In this document: positions 56,901-64,000 of the stretch, piece after piece
Numbering within the stretch: position 1 is the first letter of the stretch
Layout of the letters: each line of letters begins with the position of its first letter
DNA from: Enoplolaimus lenunculus
Lineage: Eukaryota > Nematoda > Enoplea > Enoplida > Thoracostomopsidae
Assembly (NCBI GenBank): GCA_030248215.1
Contig: JASANG010003130.1
Span: forward strand, 372,001-436,000
Direction: 5' to 3'
Length of the DNA stretch: 64,000 bases
Notes under the pieces: model-generated
What the model was told of the DNA's origin: nothing
The model's database searches: none
What the model saw: the letters and a program-made list of their open reading frames with translations, nothing else
Translations under genes and position numbers: made by a program

Positions 56901-57294
56901 CAGGTGTTGAACTAAACGATTGTGTTTCGCTTCGTCTCGCAATGGGGACATTAAGAGCTCGTAATTCAGGATCGACATGATCGATGAACGGAAACTCGCG
57001 AGGGGTACAACTCCAAAACGCAAACGGTGTCCCATCTCGGCCCCGTCTGTTATCAGCTCTGCGGGCAGGTGACGCTACTCGAGCTTCTGCCATATAATCA
57101 CGAAGGGTAGGTTGATTCAGTGTATCTTTCCGCGAAACACGCTCGTTGCACGCAAGTTTAACATTGTATATTCTATACTGATGGGGCAGGAGGTCCAAGT
57201 AGGACAGTTCACGGGGGGTTGAACTACCAAATGCGTACTCGTAACGCTTTGGGTCACCTCCTCTGCCGAGGCTTTTGCTGCGACGTGACATCAT
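35087..57294 (-). CDS. large disordered basic/acidic protein, two alternative first exons
   Basis: Family not recognised. The common body is exons 43054-43125, 41599-41799, 40909-41097, 36607-39774 and 35087-35910. First exon A (56901-57294) would give 1,615 residues and first exon B (49444-49780) 1,596. Every junction is phase 1 and both sums are whole codons. Order in form B: RS/Ser-rich head (1-112), Lys/Arg/Gln-rich basic region with a poly-Q run (about 113-204), Pro-rich linker (205-266), then a long acidic, Ser/Glu/Gln/His-rich region (267-1322) and a Gly/Ser/Asp tail. There is no signal peptide or membrane segment. A basic domain followed by an acidic projection resembles structural microtubule-associated or scaffold proteins, but that is an inference from composition only. 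Confidence 0.82.
36607..39774 (-). CDS. common exon 5, 3.2-kb acidic disordered region
   Basis: 1,056 codons open in one frame, far beyond chance. Very rich in Glu, Ser, Gln, His, Asp and Thr. Near its 5' end ADDIFSRITASVAAAKARIE looks like a short amphipathic helix. Near its 3' end GGVFSDFISTMRDKIMGDRD is a second, rarer ordered-looking segment. In the middle PESPASY is repeated (ESPASYTAAPRPESPASYV). Acceptor atatttcag, donor gtaagt, both in the phase needed by neighbours. Confidence 0.92.
40050..40345. mobile_element. GAATGAGTTGA family repeat
   Basis: Palindromic cattctgagttaattaatca and tcagaatgagttgaatcatt. It shares gtttactgatatta..tcagaaata with 52110-52300. In the intron between exons 4 and 5 of the minus-strand gene. 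Confidence 0.6.
40909..41097 (-). CDS. common exon 4, Pro/Ala/Glu-rich
   Basis: 63 codons in phase 1-1. It begins PQKQEASPPSEPTTAPAP and ends QPEEIPP. Acceptor attttag, donor CAG|gttaaa. Confidence 0.82.
41599..41799 (-). CDS. common exon 3, Lys/Arg/Gln-rich
   Basis: 67 codons in phase 1-1. Contains SRRERKQRPQPESERPKATP, a KKKQEQQQQQHQQ run and KAKRKPSKDKRPKQVK. Strongly basic, so binding to an acidic surface (tubulin, nucleic acid or membrane) is likely. Acceptor tctttag, donor gttcgt. Confidence 0.82.
41994..42142. mobile_element. TTAGGC-core MITE
   Basis: agatcaggggcgaaacgttt, ctacaatagagttagcttaa, then ggcttaggcttagggttaag and gcttaggcttaggtagg. Confidence 0.7.
42335..42465. repeat. inverted TTAGGC-rich segment
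   Basis: gctctcaggcttaggaaaac at the left faces aaatctgcacccaagcctgagagagc at the right, forming a loose hairpin about 130 bp long. Confidence 0.5.
42772..42975. mobile_element. hairpin MITE, GAGTCAAATTTGACTC family, copy 2
   Basis: tacactgtaaaaaatgggaa against catattttacagtgta, TA at both edges. The arms share ctcggaaacaagcttttcct. Confidence 0.9.
43054..43125 (-). CDS. common exon 2, basic
   Basis: 24 codons in phase 1-1, reading AAQKRKKPQPSTAASSRNAF. Acceptor acatttcag, donor gttgtt. Found by joining flanking exons; too short to stand alone. Confidence 0.75.
43130..44100. other. intron sequence, nothing identified
   Basis: AT-rich; no supported exon on either strand. Confidence 0.5.
44103..44392. 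mobile_element. CAAGTTTTTGCAG family MITE, best copy
   Basis: gagccctatttacacgtgca then agtttttgcagcaaaaactt; right ctacaaaaacttgcacatct then gaattgggac. Inverted ends about 25 bp. Repeated gcaagt units inside. Confidence 0.75.
44400..45235. other. intron sequence, nothing identified
   Basis: AT-rich. gcctgtacaaagacac and ttgtaaaagtctttgtacaa at 44596 and 44808 may be a worn inverted pair. Confidence 0.4.
45241..45435. mobile_element. TTAGGC-core MITE, AACAGGGCCGGA family
   Basis: gaggggctaaacgtgttttt, gactgcaatagagtaagctt, cttaggcttaggcttaggtt, ending ctgttacggccctgtactat. Confidence 0.8.
45765..45890. mobile_element. GCTCTTGTACACTTTCGCC family MITE, small copy
   Basis: gagttcttgtacattttctc faces agaaaatatgtacaagagct. 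Confidence 0.55.
45915..46095. repeat. 89-bp direct tandem duplication
   Basis: aagaggtttgctgctgcact through aataaaaactaataaatta occurs twice in a row with no difference I can see, so it is recent. Confidence 0.93.
46191..46368. mobile_element. GCGCTATACTT family MITE
   Basis: Left aagggaggcggtatacttgt, right aaaggtatagcgccgccct. Arms ccgtccggtgccgtccgtca against acggcgacggacggcggtgg, as in the 4-kb array. Confidence 0.82.
46388..46654. mobile_element. long palindromic MITE, AGAATACCTCAAAAGTACGT
   Basis: Arms over 100 bp: agaatacctcaaaagtacgt against tacttttgaggtattct, and ccataacttaggttgaggtt against acgtaagttatggcaaaaac. The loop is ttagccttagggttagggtt. Confidence 0.85.
46855..47065. repeat. 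dispersed repeat, AGCTTCTCATGAC family
   Basis: ttgcatatttgagcttctca then tgactttctctgattattct, followed by caatgcagcttgcggcgctg. Same order as 4930-5040. Confidence 0.55.
47335..47440 (-). repeat. dispersed repeat, AGCTTCTCATGAC family, inverted
   Basis: ggacatgaggaaaagctcaaa, as at 23090, then ccgaccattttgaacga and gtaataaccgaaa. Confidence 0.4.
47445..48490. other. intron sequence, nothing identified
   Basis: AT-rich; no supported exon. Confidence 0.5.
48496..48698. mobile_element. GCTCTTGTACACTTTCGCC family MITE, TTAGGC core
   Basis: agccttcttgtacacttcgt faces ggggagagtgtacaaaacct. Interior cttaggcttaggtttagga and cctaagcccaagcctcaacc. Confidence 0.6.
49258..49440. mobile_element. GTAGCCAGG family repeat beside exon B
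   Basis: gtgtagccaggattttattt, then gatagggaatatgtacccta. A related text with gataggaaatatattccccc is at 53043-53200. It reaches to within a few nt of the exon B donor. Confidence 0.45.
49444..49780 (-). CDS. proximal first coding exon (B), RS-rich
   Basis: Begins MAFPGGHPRPQSASGG at an ATG in strong context (gacgccATGg), with an in-frame TGA 15 nt upstream and no AG between. It therefore cannot be an internal exon in this frame. It contains a poly-Thr run and an RS tract (SASRSRSRSRKSRS) and ends in phase 1 at AAAG|gttagt, matching the next exon. Confidence 0.82.
50308..50524. mobile_element. TATTCTCAAATG family MITE, best copy
   Basis: Left cccgtattctcaaatgtgtg then tagcacctatcaccagttgg. 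Right taatgataggtgctatacgc then atttgagaatacggg. Inverted repeats over about 35 bp. Confidence 0.85.
50530..52100. other. intron/intergenic, worn AGGGGCGT-family text
   Basis: No exon found. 51205-51600 starts cggccaatgtagcat, carries cctaagacaaagcgtaaat and ends cggccctaaaagtaacatgg, so it looks like an old, expanded relative of the 16.7-kb element. Confidence 0.4.
52110..52300. mobile_element. GAATGAGTTGA family repeat
   Basis: gattcaactcattctgagtg and gtttactgatattaactcag, as at 40050-40345. Confidence 0.6.
52705..52935. mobile_element. worn TTAGGC-unit element
   Basis: gtattcctgagcctaagtca, aaggctaaactgaagcctac, then aaagaaacatgcgccatg in the place of the family end. Confidence 0.35.
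53043..53200. mobile_element. GGGGCGTAGC family repeat
   Basis: aaggggcgtagctatgtttt to gataggaaatatattccccc, like 49258 and 49855. Confidence 0.4.
53205..54425. other. intron sequence, nothing identified
   Basis: AT-rich with scattered aaacgctttt/aaaacgttg text; no exon supported. Confidence 0.45.
54434..54681. mobile_element. GTAGTGACCC family, copy 4, worn
   Basis: ttttgagtccgaatcaataa, as in copy 1, and a right end ttattcgcgtcactacagt. Confidence 0.6.
54685..55920. other. intron sequence, nothing identified
   Basis: AT-rich; no exon supported. 55076-55105 has an isolated cctggctacgcctatttttt, the end of a hAT-like MITE. Confidence 0.4.
55925..56030. mobile_element. GTAGCCAGCTTACC family MITE
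   Basis: agctcagccctcctggataa and aaaggtaagctggctacggg, related to 3674 and 27025. Confidence 0.45.
56225..56438. mobile_element. GACAATTTGTCG family with TTAGGC core
   Basis: ttgcgacaattcgtcgcatg, cgcaacgaactgtcgagtcg and ctaagtataggtctgagcct between them. Confidence 0.45.
56440..56836. mobile_element. TATTCTCAAATG family MITE interrupted by a hAT MITE
   Basis: Left acccgtatttttaattgttt then gtggcacctatct. Right agataggcgctacatacatt then tgagaatatggg. The hAT MITE at 56627-56797 splits it. Removing insert and duplication leaves a normal-sized copy. Confidence 0.72.
56627..56797. mobile_element. hAT MITE, CAGTGGCGGATCC family
   Basis: cagtggcggatccaagatct to catggaaccgccattg. Flanks aactcgag / aactagag match at 7 of 8. 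Near twin of 61535-61712. Confidence 0.9.
56901..57294 (-). CDS. distal first coding exon (A) with duplicated FGSSTPRE motif
   Basis: Starts at MMSRRSKSLGRG; the open frame upstream of this has no ATG. It ends in phase 1 at a strong gtaagt donor, so it can join the exon at 43125. It holds two related blocks. EYAFGSSTPRELSYLDLLPH followed by YRIYN is the first, and PFAFWSCTPREFPFIDHVDP followed by LRALN is the second. The two are about 80 residues apart and are joined by a basic linker. I did not recognise the domain. It could instead be the 5' end of a separate gene, because the intron to the next exon would be 13.8 kb. Confidence 0.72.
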
Positions 57295-57489
57295 GTTCCT
57301 GTATTCCAATACACAATAGAACTGGTGTTTAGGTGTATATTTATGATACTAAAATAATGTTTAATAATAATTCGTAATGGTTCTTTAGCACTCTGTGAAC
57401 AAAAATTGCAATTCTTAGCAGAGCAACACAGTCAGCAAAATCTGTACCCTGTAGAGGGGCTGTCACGTCTTGTGCAGTTATTGCACTAC

Positions 57490-57779
57490 ACATACGCGTA
57501 AAAGAGAGGGGACTGATATTTATTTGGGCGATGACGTAAGGTTATACTTAAGAATGTACTTTCAAAACTTAAGTGTGCTTTAAAGTTTCAACCTCAACTT
57601 TATTTGGGCCTAGAGTTATCTATGCACTACAATTAGGGACCATTGAAATTTATGGACTCTATTTAAGGTTTAGGGACTCTATCCGCTTACGGGATCTTAT
57701 TAGGGATACGGGCTCCTATTGATTTGAACTCAAAATGGGGACCCCCTCTTATCCCCCCTCATATACGGATCACTAAAGT
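57490..57779. mobile_element. GTAGTGACCC family, copy 5
   Basis: aagagaggggactgatattt, then ggactctatccgcttacggg, cttattagggatacgggctc and a right end acggatcactaaagt. Lies upstream of first exon A. Confidence 0.65.
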
Positions 57780-60597
57780 AACTCGAAGGCATACTATAAC
57801 TATTCAATCCATACTGTATAACATCGGTCCGTTCTCATCCCCTCTCCCTGACCTTTTCAAGGGCTGCTTGTTTAAAATGTTTTGTTTGTTTTCAAATTTT
57901 CGTATCATAAAATCTTGTTCAGTCACATACTGTACCAGAATTGGTTGTACAAACCCCATAATATCCAACCAAGATTGTCATAACAAAAATTCAAACCCCT
58001 TTTTAAATATTCGATTATTAAAAGACAACGTCTGAATTGTGAAGTCAAATAATTTCAATTTAAAAATTACTTCCGCCTTGTGTAAGAGCCAAACATCACA
58101 GAAATGGTACAAGCGTTAAAATTAGTGATGCTGTTGCTGATGCTAGGGAATCCGATCCCACCAGAGAATAAATGAAATCCGGCCTCTTGTGGGATATTAT
58201 TTTATGGCTGTGTGCCGCGCCACTGGCTACAACAGACTGAAATTTAAATTTTGAAACTGTTGTTGTACATGATTGCGATAGCTTCATAAGTTACCAATAG
58301 AGGTATACCAACTAGCACATTCGAAATGTTTAGGCTTATACTTAATTTTAGGCTTAATGAGCAAAACGCTCTTATGCTTCACATAGGCGGACCGTTTACA
58401 CTATTCCGGTGCAAAAACTTAGATTCAGTTTCCGGCTAAATTTTAGTTTACGTTCCACCCTGTCGTGTTGATATTGAATGTCTGAACGGTAAAACCATTT
58501 TTAGCATCATTTGCAAACACAATACTTGGCTATACGAAAGAACGCAGGGCTCAGGTTACTTATGTGATATTTGAACTGTCTAAAACAAATAGACCGCATC
58601 AGCGTGTATTGGAACTTATTATGCGGTTTGGAGAGAGACTTATATAGCAAAAAGATACATTAACCACTACGCCGAGAAACGAACAGTAAAACACTACTTC
58701 AGTGAGCATTAATACAGTAAGGCCACAATCTCCTAGTTATATCTAAATGTTTATTATATAATTGTGCCGATTTTGATATATTAATAGCTGAATTGAATAC
58801 AAATTAGTTTCTAAAAATAGATCTGTACTTTTCTAATCAATATAAAGCAAGTATGGCCGCCTGATACGTATTTTGGGTAACTTTCCTGCAGTATGGACGT
58901 AATATTAATTTGGTCATAATGAACTGTTGTTTGGAAACACGAAACCTATGATAAATTTTGTTTCTAGAGTATTTTGGCACATATTCTATGCATGTACCCT
59001 TCTGAATACTTTTTTAGAGTGCTAATCTATTTGTGCAAAAATCATGGTTTTGAATTATCAAAATTCAGCATTATAATTTCCGATTGGAAATGCATATATC
59101 ATTCTACAAGAATTAAAATGACCTGTTGGATTGTAGAATTCTAAAAATGAAATTATGCAGTTCCGAAATGAAATTCTCTCTGTCCGTACTGCTTCTGATA
59201 CAGTTGTCAACAATTCTTATCCGCTATAACCATGCGAAACTTTCGTACATCTATCTATATAAATAGCGTATTTCACATAGCACACTAGGGTGCTTTACAA
59301 CTCAAAAGTTTTAATCTCAAATTGAACCTGAGAAATCCATTAGCGAAACACAGGCGAGTAGGACTTAAATTTGAGTGAAAAAAATGGGTTTTAAAGTTAG
59401 AGCTTTGCCGAACGGAGGCAACCGAATACATATAATAAGACCTTGAGGCAAGGTTTGTGAATTAATAAACGTTCAAAGAACAGCATCAGGTATGCAGCAC
59501 CAGTGGGGGCGGTCAAAGAGACTCAGAGGCTCTACCGACAAATTTTAACCCCTTAGAAAAGCTTTATCCCAGCAAGTAAATCATGTAAAATTGCTTCAAG
59601 CCCTCCTTTTTGGACCCACCTAGCATGTTCGGCGTCTAACAGGCCAGGACTCTAGTCCGGACGCCATACAAATTGATTTTATGTCAAACTGTATTGTGGT
59701 GTGGCGTTTTTACTGTGCGGCGCTTTTTACACGCGAGTACATACAGACAAAATCATATTGTTACAAGCGCATGACAGAAAATGACGTTCGTATACAGGGC
59801 GATAAATACAATAGATTCCTAATGTTAAACAATAGGTACTTTTACAGGTTTAACAATTAACTTTACTTCGTTTTTGACTATATTTTCTCTCGCTATCTGC
59901 GACCACTTACAAATACCTTTGTTTAAAAGTATAACCCTCCCAAGATCAAATCTTGTCTGCGCCCTACGACAATATTAGCCGATTATGATTGAAACTCAAG
60001 AAAAGGTTTCTTAACCCATATTATAAACGTCTGAGGTGGAAAATCAAAACCCAGGCATGCATGATAAACAGGCGTCAGTAATCATAGAAAAAATTGGCTC
60101 GTAGACACAGATTGGGTAGTAATTTTCTCTAAAGAGTGGAAACTTAATTTTTTAGCCGTAGATGGACTCAAGCCAAATTATATTACCCTCGACTCGCCTT
60201 TACTCATCGTTAATTTTTCTTCAGTGTTCGGAAAGAAACGAGTATAATTTTTTATATAAATAATATTTAACTTTTTTGATTAAAAAGAACAATTTTAATA
60301 CAGTAATAAATAATCACTTGTTAATACAAAAACGATAAAACAACTTTAGTTTCGTCATATGTTATCGCAATTTTAGGTGCGTAAAGGTTAACAAATTTTT
60401 ATCCGCGCTTTGGAATATATTAAATGTTGGTATATTTACCTAATTCAGATATTTCACAAAGCATCCTTCGTTAATACGCGGGCGACTTGTGACTTTGATC
60501 ATACAGGTTTAATAGTGGTTTTTAACATCAGAAACTCTAACGTAAAATTATAGACAAGGTCTGCCGTCAGACTAAATAACTGCTAGCCAGAGGTTCT
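57780..60597. other. intergenic, no gene seen
   Basis: AT-rich; no supported exon on either strand. 58430-58460 has gtttccggctaaattttagt and acgttccaccctg, a worn hAT-like end. Confidence 0.5.
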
Positions 60598-60805
60598 TAC
60601 ACTGTAAACAATGGGGCGTCAAATTGACTCTCTCGGAAACAGGCTTTTCCTGACTACACAAACTGAGTCAAATTTGACTCCTCCGCCAGAGTCAAATTCC
60701 ATTCACTGTTGACTCTGGCGGAGTCATATTTGACTCAGTTTGTGTAGTCAGGAAAAGCCTGTTTCCGAGAGAGAGTCAATTTGACTCCCCATTTTTTACA
60801 GTGTA
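60598..60805. mobile_element. hairpin MITE, GAGTCAAATTTGACTC family, copy 3
   Basis: tacactgtaaacaatggggc against ccccattttttacagtgta; arms nearly identical, TA at both edges. Closest to copy 2. Confidence 0.92.
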
Positions 60806-61534
60806 CTGTCACATTTAATATACATTATATATAACTACTAGTATTTGAAGCACCTGTTTAATATTAACAGAAATAAAAATATGCTACTTTCGACATCGTT
60901 CCCGCTAATTAGACTCACTAGAGCAGAAATTATTGTGACAATTTGTTTAAATGTCTTATTTTTCGACGGAGGTGCTGCAGGCTAACTGTATGCTAACTGG
61001 GAATTGAGCCAGGGTGGGACAATTGAGATTGGTTATGTTTTCTGAAATAATTTTCGTTCTTCTAGAAACGTTTTAGCTCCACTTGTACGCTTGTTATTTC
61101 AACCGCACGCCCCTCGTCAAAAATTGGTTTTGCTTCCTCACACGGTGAGCTGGCTGTGGAGCTGACGCGGACCAGAAACAAGGCTTTCGAACAGCGGGTG
61201 TAATTACCTGTACAATTTTCAATGCGTTACAATAAGTCAAATTAACTTTTACAATGCGGTAACAAAATATTTCGGTCATTTATGCCAGGTAGGAACTTAG
61301 GCCAGATAGGAACCGTTATTAAAGGACCTTACCCTTGAAAAAATGTATACCTGATGTATATCTTTGAAACATAACCTGTCGACTGGTTATCGGTCTTTTA
61401 TTTCAAGTAGTTTTTGGTCGCAAAAGAACAAAAAAATGAAGGTTTTGCGGCTTAGTAAATAGTAACACCAAAAATAGATCATTCCAATCTGATTAACAAT
61501 ATATAATATGCAAATGGGAAGAATGATAGATGCT
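60806..61534. other. intergenic, no gene seen
   Basis: 61140-61160 has acggtgagctggctgtgga, the end of a GTAGCCAGCTCACC element. Nothing else stands out. Confidence 0.4.
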
Positions 61535-61712
61535 CAGTGGCGGATCCAGGATTTCTAAATGGGGGGGGGGGGGCAAAATTTCACAGGTAATAAACTAATT
61601 TTTTCACCCACACACAAACCACGAACTATTGCCATAAAACTGCTATATAATTTTTGTCGAGATGCTGTTGGAGGGGCCACTGCCTGGGTGCTCCCCCATG
61701 GATCCGCCATTG
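61535..61712. mobile_element. hAT MITE, CAGTGGCGGATCC family, perfect target duplication
   Basis: cagtggcggatccaggattt to ccatggatccgccattg. Exact 8-bp duplication TAGATGCT at 61527-61534 and 61713-61720. Confidence 0.95.
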
Positions 61713-62171
61713 TAGATGCTACACATCATACAGATTGAAAAATACTGGCAAAGCAGTGACGGATATGCAAATTCTTTTGGGCAAAAAAGCGAAAAGCTTA
61801 GCAGTTTTTTACTAACAAAAAATTTTGGTTTTGATTCCTACTGGCCTATGCAATTAGCCTGGCGTGTCGGCCCCTTCAATCCTCCAGTGGCCCAAAGAAC
61901 AAATATTTATACACATTGGTAAACAATATTAGTATTCCGGAAATCAAATATAAAATTGTGTATTCATTCAATGCGTTTAAAGACTATTTCCGATATTGTG
62001 CCAGGCAATTTTGTATTGTTTCATGAAAACCAATCTGCCTCAACATAGCGGATTTGATATTCCGTTGTTTATTTCTAACTGAAACCGTAATAGAACGAAA
62101 TGTATACACGGTTGTGGTATTGAGAGAGTAGAAACGTTTTAATAAATCGACTGGGGTACGTCTTAGGGCCC

Positions 62172-62455
62172 CATGTAAAGATCAGGGGCGGAACGATTTT
62201 TGTGGGATTAGAACAGAGTAAGCGTAAGCTTTAGACTATTTTTTGCATGGCTTAACTTAGGCTTAGGTTTAAGTTTAGGAATAAGCTCATTCGTACGCTT
62301 AGGCTTAGGCTTAGGCTTAGGAATATGTTCATTCTTACGCTTAGGCTTAGGCTTAGGAATATGATCATTCTGACGCTTAGGCTTAGGCTTATGTTTTAGG
62401 CTTAGGAATATGCTTTTAATACTGTTCCGCTCGTGTTCTTTACATTGGCCGATGA
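62172..62455. mobile_element. TTAGGC-core MITE, expanded copy
   Basis: atgtaaagatcaggggcgga and ctgttccgctcgtgttcttt then acattggcc. The core has three ttaggcttaggcttaggaat blocks instead of two, each followed by tcattc..acgct. Confidence 0.82.
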
Positions 62456-62601
62456 AGAAAAGAAAAAATGTTCCCTGGAATACTCGGGTGTCTCCATTTG
62501 CGTAGGTTGTTTGACAAATGTTTGCTTATATGAGCGGCAAAGCAATTTAAATGTTGAAATCTAACAACTTAAAAAGTGGTGGAAAAATTTAGTTTGGACT
62601 T

Positions 62602-62814
62602 GGTCCATGTATAGAACAGGGCCGGATAGTTTTCCGTATTGGCTATATTAGAGTCAGTTTAAGCTTTATACTAATTTTTTTGCTTAGGCTTGCATAGGCT
62701 TAGGCTTAGGCTTAGGTTTAGGAATAGGCCCATCCATACGCGTAGGCTTAGGTTTAGGCTTAGGCTTAGGAATATGCTTATACTACTGTTCCGGCCCTGT
62801 TCTATACATAGGCC
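62602..62814. mobile_element. TTAGGC-core MITE, best copy
   Basis: ggtccatgtatagaacaggg then ccggatag; right ctgttccggccctgttctat then acataggcc. About 25-bp inverted ends. The core is clean TTAGGC repeats. Confidence 0.9.
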
Positions 62815-63930
62815 CTGGACTTTACCAAAATAATTCTTCCTTTCAACGCCGGGTCCTCTTAGCACGCCTCCGCCAACTGGCGATTCAGGGTGCGCTAAGT
62901 ATGGCTCTTGCCAGATTCACCTAAAATGCGGTTCACGTTTAAACTGGTACAGTAAAATATGGTGTATATTTTGAAACCAGTTGGATATAGTGAAATACTA
63001 AATTGCAATTTCTGTTGTGATATCTGTTTTTATTTTTTATATCCAAAAAATGCCCGCAAACCAATAAGAAAAATTAAAAAATCACAAGAATTATAGCCCA
63101 ATTTGATTTTTGCACAAAATCATAATTCCGGCTGTTATTTTTTAAACGCGAGCGAAATTAGGCTAAAAGTCTATAATACATTATAATCTTATTAATTTAA
63201 CTCCAGACTATGCTTCAATTAGTTTCAAAAATTAATAACGGCATGGCGGACACATTTTAAGAGTGTTCACAGAAACATAATCACAATTTCATTTTGGCAT
63301 GCGAAACCTTTAAATTGATGCATTATACGAGCAAACTTAGCAACCGGGAATAATTGTTTGCCCTCTTTATCCAAACAGTTTATTCTAAAGCCTGTAAAAT
63401 TGTCATTTTGTCGTTTCTCAAGAAACGACAAAGTTTCTGTCGAACCACAAATTTTGACAGAATTAAACGCGTATGCGAAAGGGGCTAACGAGTCAGTGGT
63501 ACCGCGGCTCCCATATCGATAAGCTGCGTCCTGCGGACACCAAATTATTGAAACATTTTTTAACATTTTCCGTCTGTACTTAAAATTAATTTTAATCGCA
63601 TAATTCGGTCCAAAAAGTATACGTATTTCAAGGCTTTAATACGCTACTGTTTAGTACGGATGAGACTTGAAAGTAACAAATTTGAAATGCAAGCAAAATC
63701 TGTAAAAGTCCAAGCACCAGGATACGCAGTGTGCGTGTCCATGGGTGAAAAGGTGATTTTAAATTTAAAAAGAATATTTTGTATATTTGGACTCTAGAAC
63801 CAATAAGGTTCTAAAGCATGTAAAAGTGTACTTTTCACGTCTCTCCAGAAATTTTGGAAATTATAGTATCGTATCATGTCTATGCGCCCATGTGGGTAGC
63901 TAAATTTTCGATTTACACCCTAGCATGATG
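62815..63930. other. intergenic, no gene seen
   Basis: 63475-63545 is oddly GC-rich (gtggtaccgcggctcccata, gctgcgtcctgcggacacca) between AT-rich flanks and matches nothing else here. 63790-63880 resembles the 49258 repeat. Confidence 0.45.
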
Positions 63931-64000
63931 CTGTAGTGACCCGAATAAGGAGGGGAGACTGATACTTATTTGGCCTTTCCAGAGGGTGCCCTTATGTTAT
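63931..64000. mobile_element. GTAGTGACCC family, copy 6, cut by window edge
   Basis: ctgtagtgacccgaataagg, then ggggagactgatacttattt and ggcctttccagagggtgccc, as in copies 1 and 2. Confidence 0.7.

Noticed and set aside
62172-62814. TTAGGC runs as a chromosome end or internal telomere array
   Set aside because: The runs are short, broken and bounded by inverted repeats, so they are transposon cores, not a telomere.

Overview
This is a window of animal nuclear DNA: AT-rich, non-coding over most of its length, and carrying two multi-exon genes with GT-AG introns inside a dense layer of short non-autonomous DNA transposons. I see no operons, no tRNA I would trust, no rRNA and no LINE or LTR coding region. 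One gene is a clear orthologue of the animal transporter SVOP, so the host is a metazoan. The intron sizes (0.2-3.1 kb) and the MITE load suggest an invertebrate, but the sequence does not fix the phylum (tunicate or cnidarian are both possible).

1-8.3 kb is intergenic. It holds inverted copies of a TIR element beginning GTAGTGACCCGAATAAGAGG, a degenerate AT-rich tandem tract, a GC-rich higher-order tandem array (4.07-4.61 kb) and scattered CGCTCGCTTCGCTCG motifs. 8.3-27.4 kb, plus strand, is SVOP. Sixteen exons join in frame at every junction and give 548 residues, with both major-facilitator motifs present. Its introns are full of hAT-like elements, several with intact 8-bp target duplications, and also hold a satellite and a minisatellite.

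27.5-34.8 kb is intergenic repeats: nested hAT-like elements, a 630-bp element rich in CATATG palindromes, and a 208-bp tandem duplication. 35.1-57.3 kb, minus strand, is one large gene for a highly charged, probably disordered protein (about 1,600 residues). It has two alternative first coding exons, at 49.8 and 57.3 kb, and a common body in which every junction is phase 1. The distal first exon carries two copies of an FGSSTPRE-type motif. A basic region precedes a long acidic, Ser/Glu/Gln/His-rich region. I could not assign a family. 57.3-64 kb is gene-poor with more MITEs and runs off inside another GTAGTGACCC element.

The repeats fall into about fifteen families, many with a core of degenerate TTAGGC units between inverted repeats. 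They account for most of the structure outside exons. No transposase is encoded here, so all of them must have been moved from elsewhere.
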